A stretch of DNA of 64,000 bases from Hallerella succinigenes (GTDB lineage Bacteria; Fibrobacterota; Fibrobacteria; Fibrobacterales; Fibrobacteraceae), in NCBI RefSeq assembly GCF_002797675.1, contig NZ_PGEX01000001.1, forward strand, positions 2,418,001 through 2,482,000, given 5' to 3'. Under the pieces are notes generated by a model. The model had not been told where the DNA came from. It saw only the letters and a list, made by a program, of their open reading frames with translations, and did not search any database. Each line of letters opens with the position of its first letter. Position 1 is the stretch's first letter. Positions 17,173 through 25,145 of the stretch are shown piece by piece. Position numbers and translations under genes: made by a program.

Positions 17173-19221
17173 CTATTCCGCCTTTTTGAGTTTCACCGTA
17201 AAAGTCGAACCCTTGCCAGGATGACTTTGCACAGAAATACTCGCTTTGTGAGCTTCTGCCACGCGTTTGACAATCGCAAGTCCAAGGCCGGAACCTTTGG
17301 TGCTGCGCGTCATTTCGTCGCCGACGCGGTAGAAGTCGTTAAAGATATTCTTTTGCTCGGAAGGTTTGATTCCAATGCCTGTATCTGTTACCGAAAATAC
17401 GATTTTTTCATTTTCTTCGGCAACTCGGACGGTCACTTTTCCTGGTGGATTCGTGTACTTGATCGCATTTTCGATTAAACCCTGAGCGAGACTGTAAAGG
17501 GCCGTGTTGTCGCCCATGATGTAAGAACCCGGTGCGAGTTCCTTGATCATGGTAATGCCGCGATTGTCTGCAATATCCATGGTCGCTTCAAAAACGCGAT
17601 TCACACATTGCGACAGGTCGAGTTTTTCCCAATGGAAAACCTGCTTTCCGGTTTCCATGCGGGTGTAGTCCAAAATCGCAGCAATCAGATTCTCTAAACG
17701 GGTCGATTCTTTACCGATGAGTTTGGAATATTCTTGACATTTTTCAATCTTTTGAACACGGCCGTTGGAAATCATTTCGGCGAACATTTTGATCGAAGTC
17801 AGCGGTGTTTTGAGCTCATGCGACACTGACGAAAGGAAGTTCGTCTTCATCATAATGAGCTTGCGTTCCTGCGAAATGGATTTTAAGATAAAGAAGGATC
17901 CGAGCAAAACAGTGAGAAGCGAGAATGCGACAAGGCCGGAAAGCAAGAACATCTTGTGGCGCGCTTCGCTGTATAGTTCTTCCGTATCACGTTGATATAA
18001 AGTCATCGACCAGCCGAGTCCTTCGCCTAAGTCCATCTGTTTGGAAATCACCGCATTCTTTCCCGGAGCATTGCTCAGAATCACCGAATTGCGGCTGTCT
18101 GTAATGGAAAAAAGAACGTTCTTCCATTCGCGGGAAACATCGGCAAGCTGATTGCGCAGACGATTTTGGTAAGGCTCCGCATCGACCATTCCAATCAGGA
18201 CCTGATCGCCGGAAAGCCAAGGGTAGGCCATGCGGAAGAAAAGGGTCGAACCGTCTTTCTTGTAATGGATTCCGCTTTTTGCTTGGATTTCTTCGTTGGC
18301 AAAACGCTGCAAAAATTCTTGGTGCGTCGCAAAGGCTTCGGCGTGTTCCAGCTGACGGTTCAGGTTTTCACGCAAGTTCCAAAAGGCGTCGCGTTTTTGC
18401 TGGGAAAGATCTTCAAAGGAAAGAATCTGACTTAGAGCGTTGTCAAAAAAGAACTTGGCGCTGCCGATGTCCTGCATCGAATGGCCTTCCAAAAAATCCG
18501 AGAAGAGCTTTAAGCAGTAATCTTCGGCAAGGGCGTGCTTTTTCTGCTCCACGAAAATTTCAAACTTGAGATAGCGCAACGATTCGGTTAAGTTATTTGA
18601 AAGATAACCGTGGACATTCGGAATTCGTTCTAGGACGTCGATGATGCGAATCGCTTCGTCATAGTGCTTGTGCCGGTAATGCAGACGCAATAGACCGAGC
18701 AGATTCAAGATCTGGTCTTGCGGCATAAAACGGGCCGGCTGCATTAGAATCTTGTTGCGGATTTCTTCGATTCCCTTCTCGTTCGCTCCGGTCAATTCGA
18801 AATGGAGCATGTCTCTTTCGAGGGATCCTGGAATGGTGGTCGGCGGATCGAGCTTGGACGGTTCCCGGTGAATGGAAATGCTCGGGAAGACGAGAGCGTT
18901 CTCGTTAAAAACGAAAGTGGCAGCAATGCCTTTTACTTGTCTAAAGGAAGGCGCTTTGTCGAATTCGAGGAGTTTTTGAGGCTGTTCGTAAAGGTAGATC
19001 GACGCCGCTTTCGTTTCGCTCAGAATGGCGAGCTGTTCTTTTTGAACGGCTTGAATTGCCTGCTTTGAAAAAGAGGCTTGGGCGTTTTCAAAGCTTTTTT
19101 CTGCAAGAAGGCGCTCGTTTTGAACGTTTCGGAAACTGAGAAAAGCAAGGATAGCCGTCGGAATGATAATTCCGCAGAAAAAAAGCGCAATAAAGATGCG
19201 ATTGTTCTTCGGAAGTTTCAC
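17173..19221 (-). CDS. Membrane sensor histidine kinase
   Basis: A 682-aa kinase. TM1 is at about 9-29, a large periplasmic region of about 390 residues with helical repeats (around 165-245) follows, then TM2 at about 424-447, a HisKA domain with H468 in SSVSHELKTPL, and a HATPase domain with N box GLIENAIKYT, G1 DTGIGI and G2 GSGLGLAI. It starts at GTG 19221, with AAAGGAT upstream. Before the IS insertion it lay 15 bases after the 54-aa membrane protein gene. The large extracytoplasmic sensor and the propeller protein downstream suggest an envelope or substrate signal. Confidence 0.92.
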   Translation of the reverse strand: MKLPKNNRIFIALFFCGIIIPTAILAFLSFRNVQNERLLAEKSFENAQASFSKQAIQAVQKEQLAILSETKAASIYLYEQPQKLLEFDKAPSFRQVKGIAATFVFNENALVFPSISIHREPSKLDPPTTIPGSLERDMLHFELTGANEKGIEEIRNKILMQPARFMPQDQILNLLGLLRLHYRHKHYDEAIRIIDVLERIPNVHGYLSNNLTESLRYLKFEIFVEQKKHALAEDYCLKLFSDFLEGHSMQDIGSAKFFFDNALSQILSFEDLSQQKRDAFWNLRENLNRQLEHAEAFATHQEFLQRFANEEIQAKSGIHYKKDGSTLFFRMAYPWLSGDQVLIGMVDAEPYQNRLRNQLADVSREWKNVLFSITDSRNSVILSNAPGKNAVISKQMDLGEGLGWSMTLYQRDTEELYSEARHKMFLLSGLVAFSLLTVLLGSFFILKSISQERKLIMMKTNFLSSVSHELKTPLTSIKMFAEMISNGRVQKIEKCQEYSKLIGKESTRLENLIAAILDYTRMETGKQVFHWEKLDLSQCVNRVFEATMDIADNRGITMIKELAPGSYIMGDNTALYSLAQGLIENAIKYTNPPGKVTVRVAEENEKIVFSVTDTGIGIKPSEQKNIFNDFYRVGDEMTRSTKGSGLGLAIVKRVAEAHKASISVQSHPGKGSTFTVKLKKAE

Positions 19222-19260
19222 GGTATCCTTTTTGAGTTAGTATAGTTGACCCTTAAAAAG

Positions 19261-20613
19261 TCACTTCGCGAGCGCAGGATAAGGAGGTTCGCCGTTTTTA
19301 TTCACCCCTTCCCGGCAAAGGAAGCAACAGTATAGCCATTCCAACAGGACAAAAAAGCGCCTCATGGCCCTCTTGAAGTTGAACGCCGCTGCTGCAAGCT
19401 TTGCATTGAGCATGTCGCCAAAGATTCCCTTGTAGAAATTTCTACCCATACGGTGGTCGCTTTTCAGGTGGCCGTTGATAGGCTCGATGCCTGCCCTCTT
19501 GCAAAAAAGCTTGTGAGCCTTTTCCTTCTGGTAGTAAGTCGCGTTTTTCTTCGGGACGTCCGGTATCACGATCTTTGTCGTTCCGGATTCCTTTTGTCCG
19601 CGGTAGCCTCGGTCGCATGCGGCCTGGCTCGGCCTGAATCCAAGCATTTGTTCAACATGGTCAAGCGTATCGTCTATCGTATGTCCGTCATACTCGTCCC
19701 GGAACGAGACCGCGCCGACAATGATGCCGCTGTAGCTCCGGGCGATTGACACCTTGTTGCCGAACTCGTATTTCTTGTGTTCCTTGCCCTTGCCGATGCA
19801 TTTTACTTCGGGTTCGTGAAGCGAATAGACCTTGTCCTTGTCGCATTTCTTCTGTGCCAGAACTTTTTTGAAAAGCTCGATTTTTTCTTTGTACGTGTTC
19901 AACAAGTTCTTGCTGGCGAGATTTCGCTCTAATTCACGGACGAGCCGTCCCGCGATTGTCTTCAGCCTGCGATCTGCCTTGTGAGCCTTCTTGCCGTTCT
20001 TCGGGTGATTGCGGAAACGCTGGTCACGATGGACCTTCTTCAAGGTTCTCTTGTAGGACTGTCTTTGCGGAAGATCATGCTCTTCCACGATCCTCTGTAC
20101 CTGTTCTATTATCTTGTTCGCAAGTTTGGCGTCTGTAGGGAACGTGATGTTCTTTTCCTGCACGGTCGTGTCAAGAAAGACCGTGCCGCATCCTGTCGGT
20201 CCTTGTTTATCGTGGTCATCGTTGACGAGGATACTTTCCTTGAGGATCATGTCCATGCCCGCTTCGCCAATCATGTGCCGGAAGTGAACAAGTTCGCTCG
20301 GGTCGCAGGGTTGCTCCGTCGAGAAGAACCGTTCTCCGCAAAAATACTGGTAATAGGCGTTTTCCTGAAACTGCTCCACGACGGACTCGTCCGATACGTT
20401 GCGGATGTGCTTCAGGATGATGAGCCCGGTCATGAGACGGATCGGCTTGTTCGGCGCACCCATTTTGTCGTCAAACCGTTTCGAAAACTCGGTCTCGAAC
20501 TTGTTCCAGTCAATCTTGTTCGCGAGAACGTAGAGGGAATGCTTGTGGTTCAACTGCTCCTCAAGGGAACAGAAAAGGCTTGTCTGTGCGTGGGATTTTG
20601 GCGGTCTGTACAT
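19261..20613 (-). CDS. IS5-superfamily DDE transposase
   Basis: About 450 aa from ATG 20613 (a TTG at 20634 would add seven residues). The N-terminal DUF772-like part reads MGAPNKPIRLMTGLIILKHI. The DDE triad is likely the Asp in GTVFLDTTVQEKN, the Asp in AACDRGYRGQ and the Glu in AGIEPINGHLKSDHRMGRN. A Lys/Arg-rich insertion (about 185-235) lies between them. It moves the element by cut-and-paste. No good ribosome site precedes the ATG; a strong hairpin sits there instead. Confidence 0.92.
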   Translation of the reverse strand: MYRPPKSHAQTSLFCSLEEQLNHKHSLYVLANKIDWNKFETEFSKRFDDKMGAPNKPIRLMTGLIILKHIRNVSDESVVEQFQENAYYQYFCGERFFSTEQPCDPSELVHFRHMIGEAGMDMILKESILVNDDHDKQGPTGCGTVFLDTTVQEKNITFPTDAKLANKIIEQVQRIVEEHDLPQRQSYKRTLKKVHRDQRFRNHPKNGKKAHKADRRLKTIAGRLVRELERNLASKNLLNTYKEKIELFKKVLAQKKCDKDKVYSLHEPEVKCIGKGKEHKKYEFGNKVSIARSYSGIIVGAVSFRDEYDGHTIDDTLDHVEQMLGFRPSQAACDRGYRGQKESGTTKIVIPDVPKKNATYYQKEKAHKLFCKRAGIEPINGHLKSDHRMGRNFYKGIFGDMLNAKLAAAAFNFKRAMRRFFVLLEWLYCCFLCREGVNKNGEPPYPALAK

Positions 20614-20658
20614 AAAAAATTGCAAGGTTTTCAATCATATTTTAGAAAACCTTGCAAT
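20613..20658 (-). terminator. Terminator-like hairpin just upstream of transposase ATG
   Basis: On the minus strand a perfect 14-bp stem (arms at 20645-20658 and 20619-20632, 12-base loop) is followed by TTTTTT and then ATG. It should end transcripts that enter the IS from the host operon and so protect against read-through expression of the transposase. Confidence 0.7.
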
Positions 20659-20725
20659 ATTTTCACAGGGTAGAAATCAGTTTTTCCCAATAGTTATGCG
20701 GGCTGGGCGGGATTTTAAGGGACGA

Positions 20726-20890
20726 CTAGTATAAGATTCGAACAAGCGAGGAAAGCTTGACCGGACCCAAGGCTTCCGCAATCTGATCGGCAAGAGATGG
20801 GTTTAGTACCAAAACGATTGCAAAAGCGAGAAGCACTGCGACGAGGATAGCGAACACCCAGGCGCAGTACATCCATATCCGAAACTTCAT
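20726..20890 (-). CDS. 54-aa single-pass membrane protein
   Basis: The ATG (20890-20888) overlaps the TGA of the LysM gene as ATGA. The product starts MKFRIWMYCAWVF, has one strong hydrophobic segment (about residues 8-29) and a short cytoplasmic or periplasmic tail ending SSLVRILY. The stop is TAG, whose G is the first base of the IS; before insertion the stop would have been TAA at the same codon, so the protein is unchanged. Coupling to the LysM gene and original closeness to the histidine kinase suggest a role in that signalling unit. It is too short for most gene finders and has no recognised family. Confidence 0.68.
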   Translation of the reverse strand: MKFRIWMYCAWVFAILVAVLLAFAIVLVLNPSLADQIAEALGPVKLSSLVRILY

Positions 20891-22059
20891 TTGACGAGGC
20901 TAGCCTTGTGCGTAATGGAAACGAGACTGCCGAAGTCGATTCGACGATCGCCGTAGTAAGATTCACGCACGAGAATCACGGCATGTTTTTTGCTCAAGGT
21001 CGTCACAATACCGCGGGCGAGAAGGCGCGGCGGAATCAGTGCATCGGAACGGTCCTTTTCCCAAATGGCAACGCCATCGCCGAGGGCGTAACCGTTTTCA
21101 GAACCCTGATCGATCATCACATAACCGTACGGTCCAACGACCTGGCTCTTTTCCAAGGAGTAGCGGACAATCGCCATTTCATCGACCTTAGCGGTTTTAA
21201 CCGTGTCATAACCAACGACGTTGATCGGTTCAAACGGCTTTTGAATACGGGCCTTGGCCGTTTCCATCTTGATTTCGTACATAGTCTGCAAAATGACTGC
21301 ACGGGAAAGCGTATCGCCCACATCCGTGATGCGGGCAAGACCCGTATAGCGGAGAATGGCCGCCTTTTCGTCCTTGCGGATCTTGGTTGCAGGCAAGTTG
21401 GCACGATGAGCGTCCCAGATTTCGACCATGTCGCCGACGTGGGCCTTCTGTTCGGTATTCATACCGATGCCGATGACCACTTCCTTTTCGGCGGTGTGTA
21501 CAAGTGGTTCACGCTTTTCGCCGGAACGGATTGAAAGCCAGTTCTTGTCGTTCTTGATTTCCTTCGGGGGCATGACGATCGGTGCAAGCACCTGATAGAA
21601 GCCGTTGAAGGTCTTTGGCTGTGCACGCTGGGAGTAGTAGTAAGACGTTCCCTTTGGTTTGCTCGGCTTTTTCTTCTGATGTGCGGTGTCGTTCGCGAGC
21701 TTCCCGAGCATCTTTTCGAAGTTTGTGTTTTCGTTTCCGGCACAGCCGCTAGGAACGGTCACGCCCTTCGGAAGCGTCGAATCCGGTTTTGCGGTCGCGC
21801 ATGGAGCGGACTGTTTCGGAGCCGGCTTTTCCGAGGTGTCTTGCGCTTCGCCCAAATAGATGGAGTCACCCGGATAAATCCAGTGCGGATCCTGGATGTG
21901 CTGGTTGTTTTCCCAAAGGTCGGGCCAAGCAAACGGATCCTGCAGGTATTCATCGGAAATATCCCAAAGGGTATCTCCTTCCTTGACGAAATAGGCACTT
22001 GCGGCAAGGGCTGCAAGGCCAAGAGCAATAGAAATGCTTTTAATGTGCCTCATATTCAT
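20887..22059 (-). CDS. LysM-domain envelope protein
   Basis: A 390-aa protein; ATG 22059 has AAAAAGG eight bases upstream. A signal peptide (SIALGLAALAASA) leads straight into a LysM-type domain: YFVKEGDTLWDISDEYLQDPFAWPDLW (within residues 22-50) and GDSIYLG. A Pro/Lys-rich linker follows, then about 230 residues of beta-rich repeats (VGIGMNTEQKAHVGDMVEIW; YGYVMIDQGSENGYALGDGV). LysM binds peptidoglycan; this arrangement is known in Gram-negative envelope proteins of unclear function. It is the first gene of the operon now split by the IS. Confidence 0.85.
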   Translation of the reverse strand: MNMRHIKSISIALGLAALAASAYFVKEGDTLWDISDEYLQDPFAWPDLWENNQHIQDPHWIYPGDSIYLGEAQDTSEKPAPKQSAPCATAKPDSTLPKGVTVPSGCAGNENTNFEKMLGKLANDTAHQKKKPSKPKGTSYYYSQRAQPKTFNGFYQVLAPIVMPPKEIKNDKNWLSIRSGEKREPLVHTAEKEVVIGIGMNTEQKAHVGDMVEIWDAHRANLPATKIRKDEKAAILRYTGLARITDVGDTLSRAVILQTMYEIKMETAKARIQKPFEPINVVGYDTVKTAKVDEMAIVRYSLEKSQVVGPYGYVMIDQGSENGYALGDGVAIWEKDRSDALIPPRLLARGIVTTLSKKHAVILVRESYYGDRRIDFGSLVSITHKASLVK

Positions 22060-22091
22060 CAATTTAACCTTTTTATGAGCAATCGGTAATT

Positions 22092-23348
22092 TTAACGACG
22101 GCGCTTTTGGGTAAAATGCACTATTTCTGAGGGCTCTTCTGCGTGGAAACTTTGATTTTCACGGCGCTTGATGACCTTCGTTGAACGCTCTTCGTGGCGT
22201 CCCAATAAACCTGCGCGGTCCGGAACGAATAGGAAGAGCACCTGGAAAAAGTCTTTGCCCGGTTCGATGTCGAGAGGAATGATCTTGCGCAGCATATAGC
22301 CTTCGCGGCGGAAACGTTTGATTTCCATGGCGGCGACGGTCAGGTTCGAAGAATTCAAAAGAATGCGTTCCGGACCTTGGGCGGCGAGTACCGGAATCAC
22401 GTTCCCGGCAAGAGCCTTGCCGTCTGGTGGATCGAGGTAGACCGTCCATTTTCCTTCCTTGAATTTTCCGCTAAAGAACTTGGGGAAAAATTCTTTGTCG
22501 ACCGTGGATTGAATGTAGCGTACGTTCGGTGTCTGACGGGAAACCTTGCGAGCGTCCACAGCGAAGGTCGCTGCAAAATGCGGAGCGAGCGATTCTGCGA
22601 TGTAACCCGTGCCAGCATAGCATTCGAGGAACTTGTCGTCTTTGGCCGGATGGATCGCTTCGCGGATACGCTTGGGAAGTCCGATCCAAGGTTCCTTGGC
22701 AAGCGGAGTCCAATCGATGATGTTGAACGTTTTACCGGTTCCGGCAATCGGAAGGTAATCGCTGCCGAATCCCTTGTGCAAAGTGATGTGCGAGCCGGGA
22801 GCCGGATGCGCAGGGTCAAAAACTTGAACCGGGCGAACCTGCATCTGGTGGCAGCAGAGAATTTCTTTGGAATGTTCATGCTGCAGATAGTTGAGGAACG
22901 TTTTGAATTCGCGGGTTGCTTCTGCGGTATGGAGAATGTTCTGGACCGCAATGCCGTAACGGCCGTCGCCTGTAGCGCGGAACCAGATTTGCAGAATGGA
23001 CTTGCGGAATTTTTGCAAGTGCGGCTTGCGGATCTGGGCGTCGATGTCGAGGACAATCTTCGGCGGCTTTGCGCCTTTATACGGCCCCTCCAAGGAAAGG
23101 ACTCGGTTCGTCTTTGTCAGATTCTGGGTGCGGATTCGCCAGTCGCTTGTTTCGGACTTGGACGGTACGCTGTACCAGCTTTGGATTTTTCCTGGGATAC
23201 GATTGTCGAGAGCCCACTGTTCGAGGTAAGCTTTTTTCGCTTCGAGGTCAGAAGGGACTGGACCCAGAGATTTCTTCTCGGGTTCTTCTTGGACCTTTGC
23301 CGGTTTGCGGCTCCAAGTGCCGCGGTTATCCAATTTTTTTCTTTGCAT
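22092..23348 (-). CDS. TrmA/RumA-like methyltransferase lacking catalytic Cys
   Basis: From ATG 23348 the product has 418 aa. The C-terminal half follows the RNA uracil-C5 methyltransferase plan: SAM motif FLECYAGTGYIAESLA (about 240-254), a DPP motif in YLDPPDGK (304-311), then ILLNSSNLTVAAMEIKRF (329-346), where active enzymes have SCNPxTLARD. The nucleophilic Cys is Ser here (S333/S334), and the later EP box (PHTxHVE) reads DIEPGKDFFQ. A basic N-terminus of about 55 residues replaces the TRAM or iron-sulfur region. It may be a non-catalytic RNA-binding protein or use other chemistry. The gene lies 11 bases after the ATPase gene. Confidence 0.7.
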   Translation of the reverse strand: MQRKKLDNRGTWSRKPAKVQEEPEKKSLGPVPSDLEAKKAYLEQWALDNRIPGKIQSWYSVPSKSETSDWRIRTQNLTKTNRVLSLEGPYKGAKPPKIVLDIDAQIRKPHLQKFRKSILQIWFRATGDGRYGIAVQNILHTAEATREFKTFLNYLQHEHSKEILCCHQMQVRPVQVFDPAHPAPGSHITLHKGFGSDYLPIAGTGKTFNIIDWTPLAKEPWIGLPKRIREAIHPAKDDKFLECYAGTGYIAESLAPHFAATFAVDARKVSRQTPNVRYIQSTVDKEFFPKFFSGKFKEGKWTVYLDPPDGKALAGNVIPVLAAQGPERILLNSSNLTVAAMEIKRFRREGYMLRKIIPLDIEPGKDFFQVLFLFVPDRAGLLGRHEERSTKVIKRRENQSFHAEEPSEIVHFTQKRRR

Positions 23349-23359
23349 AAATGATGGGG

Positions 23360-25096
23360 TTAGACGATAAATCGCGGATAGCGCCAGGTGCAATCCCTGG
23401 AGGGAAGCGTGGGGAATTCGCGGAATGAGCCTTTGAGGTTGTACATGTTCGGGCAACCGTCGACAGGCGAAAGGGAAATCAAAGAGTCTGCGTGATTGGC
23501 GAGTTCCGTATATTCATCCGGGTTCATCGCCGTGATGACAGCGGAACCGGTGAGAGCGATGATCGTATCGATCATAAGCAAGAGTGACTGCTGCGGAGGC
23601 ATGCTGTTGCGGACCGCTTTCGGGTTATGCAGAATCGCGGAAATCGGATCGATGATGATGGCACCGTAATCGTGATCTTCGAGCTTTTTTGCACCTTTGA
23701 CGCGCTTGGCGATATACTGCGCCATTTCGAGCGGAGACTGCGCAAGTCCGCGGAGGTTCAAAAAGCCAAAGCCCGGAATCGAAGGGTTCAACCCGCGGGA
23801 AGCCGCCACGGTAAAGAGACGGTTCAAAAATGCAGAACGGGTGCTTTCAAAATTCACAAAGAGAACGTCGGTCTTGTGCGTCACAAGACCCATCCAGTCT
23901 TCGCCATGGGAAAGCGAAAGGGCTAGGTCCATCAAGGCAAAAGATTTGCCCGCCTTGGAAGGCGCTGTAAAGAGCATCATTTCACCGGCTTGCAGAACAT
24001 CGTCGATCAGGAGGCGGTCCTTTTTCGGAGCGTCGTCGCTGTCGCTTGCAAGTTCAATCAAAGGCTTGCCGTCCAAGCAGAATTCGACCCAGGTCTGCCA
24101 ATCTTCAAAAGTTTTGGCGCCTTGTTCAAGGCCGATCAGGTACTGTTGCTTTCCGTTGCGGAGAACGCCCGGAAGGCGCACCATCTGCGTCGGATTTGGA
24201 CCGTTCGAATTGACGTGGAAACCCTGTTCTTCCAAAGTTTTGAAAAGGTATTCGACGCGTTCGTCGTATTCTTTGCGTGATTGCGCATTGACCTTGATCC
24301 AAGCTTGCACGGAGTTTGCACCAGTGCTGACGAGGGCTGCGCACGGCAGGTTCAGAGCCTTGTAATAGGCGAGCTGCTTTGCGAGGCTGATCTCTGGATT
24401 GTCGATGACCGCATAACGGTAGCGGAAGGCTTCATCTTCGCCTTCAGGCCCGTTTGTCGCATTGATTGAAACGAGAGCCCCGTCCGGTCCGTCCAAGGCC
24501 TTCATGATCTTTTTGATGCCGTCCGCCTGGGCGAGAAAGTCCGAAATCAGGACCTGCGTCGCTTCCGGGGTGTTGGACATCTTGTAGTCGATGGATTCTT
24601 CCGGCTTAAAAAGCGCATTCAAAAGCTTGGCAAAGTCTAAGCGCCAGTCTGGAGTCGGCCATGGAATGTTCAGGGCTTCCGGATCGATGCGGTGATTTTG
24701 CAAAAGTTCAAGAGCCTGGGCGTCAAGACCCATGGCGAGAACCTGTTCGAGGGAAATCGCACCTGCGATAATCGGCTGTGTGGCAATGCCTTGTGCAGGG
24801 ATTGCAGGCATAGCTTGGGTCGCTTGTTGCTGCGGAACGGCAGGAGCCGGTTCTGTCGAGACTTCCCGTTCGCGAGCGCGCTTGTCGGCAGCATAGGCAC
24901 GGCGGATAGTCGCATCGGATTCATCTTCCGCAAGGCCTTCTTCCTTGGCGTGTTCGCCAAGCTGGAAGGTTGCTTCCATGTAGGTCATGCCGACTTGTTC
25001 GGCCGCTTCAGCCGCTCGGAAAAGTGCACTCTTGAGCTCTTCCGGTTTGTGCTTGCTGCTTAAAAACAAATTGATTATCTGACGGGGATTTTCCAT
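23360..25096 (-). CDS. Primase-like/RecA-like ATPase (AAA_25) protein
   Basis: A 578-aa protein. After a helical N-terminus and a Pro/Gln-rich linker (80-110), residues about 205-320 resemble the AEP primase module of plasmid and phage replication proteins: FRYRYAVIDNPEIS, NLPCAALVSTGANSVQAW and NPTQMVRLPGVLR. The catalytic DxD and SGGKSxH motifs are altered. From about 365 a RecA-type ATPase follows with Walker A APSKAGKS (378-385) and Walker B YGAIIIDPISAI. Such fusions act as replication initiators or helicase loaders on mobile elements; no phage or plasmid genes are adjacent, so it may be domesticated. Confidence 0.7.
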   Translation of the reverse strand: MENPRQIINLFLSSKHKPEELKSALFRAAEAAEQVGMTYMEATFQLGEHAKEEGLAEDESDATIRRAYAADKRAREREVSTEPAPAVPQQQATQAMPAIPAQGIATQPIIAGAISLEQVLAMGLDAQALELLQNHRIDPEALNIPWPTPDWRLDFAKLLNALFKPEESIDYKMSNTPEATQVLISDFLAQADGIKKIMKALDGPDGALVSINATNGPEGEDEAFRYRYAVIDNPEISLAKQLAYYKALNLPCAALVSTGANSVQAWIKVNAQSRKEYDERVEYLFKTLEEQGFHVNSNGPNPTQMVRLPGVLRNGKQQYLIGLEQGAKTFEDWQTWVEFCLDGKPLIELASDSDDAPKKDRLLIDDVLQAGEMMLFTAPSKAGKSFALMDLALSLSHGEDWMGLVTHKTDVLFVNFESTRSAFLNRLFTVAASRGLNPSIPGFGFLNLRGLAQSPLEMAQYIAKRVKGAKKLEDHDYGAIIIDPISAILHNPKAVRNSMPPQQSLLLMIDTIIALTGSAVITAMNPDEYTELANHADSLISLSPVDGCPNMYNLKGSFREFPTLPSRDCTWRYPRFIV

Positions 25097-25145
25097 ACGG
25101 ATGAAATATAATTTTATTCGACTTTGCGGAATTCTGCGGAGATTT

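Larger units (their letters stand above)
19245..20726 (-). mobile_element. IS5/IS1182-like insertion sequence, 1,482 bp
   Basis: The ends are imperfect inverted repeats: left GTTGACCCTTAAAAAGTC and right (reverse complement) GTCGTCCCTTAAAATCCC, 13 of 18 matching with a common core of CCCTTAAAA. A 7-bp direct repeat flanks them. The element carries one intact transposase gene on the same strand as the operon it interrupts. Intact ends, an open transposase and a perfect target duplication point to a fairly recent insertion. Confidence 0.88.
19238..20733. repeat. 7-bp target-site duplication TAGTATA flanking the IS
   Basis: TAGTATA occurs at 19238-19244 and 20727-20733, exactly outside the two inverted ends of the insertion sequence. 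Removing the element plus one copy restores a continuous junction between the 54-aa protein gene and the histidine kinase gene. Confidence 0.85.
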
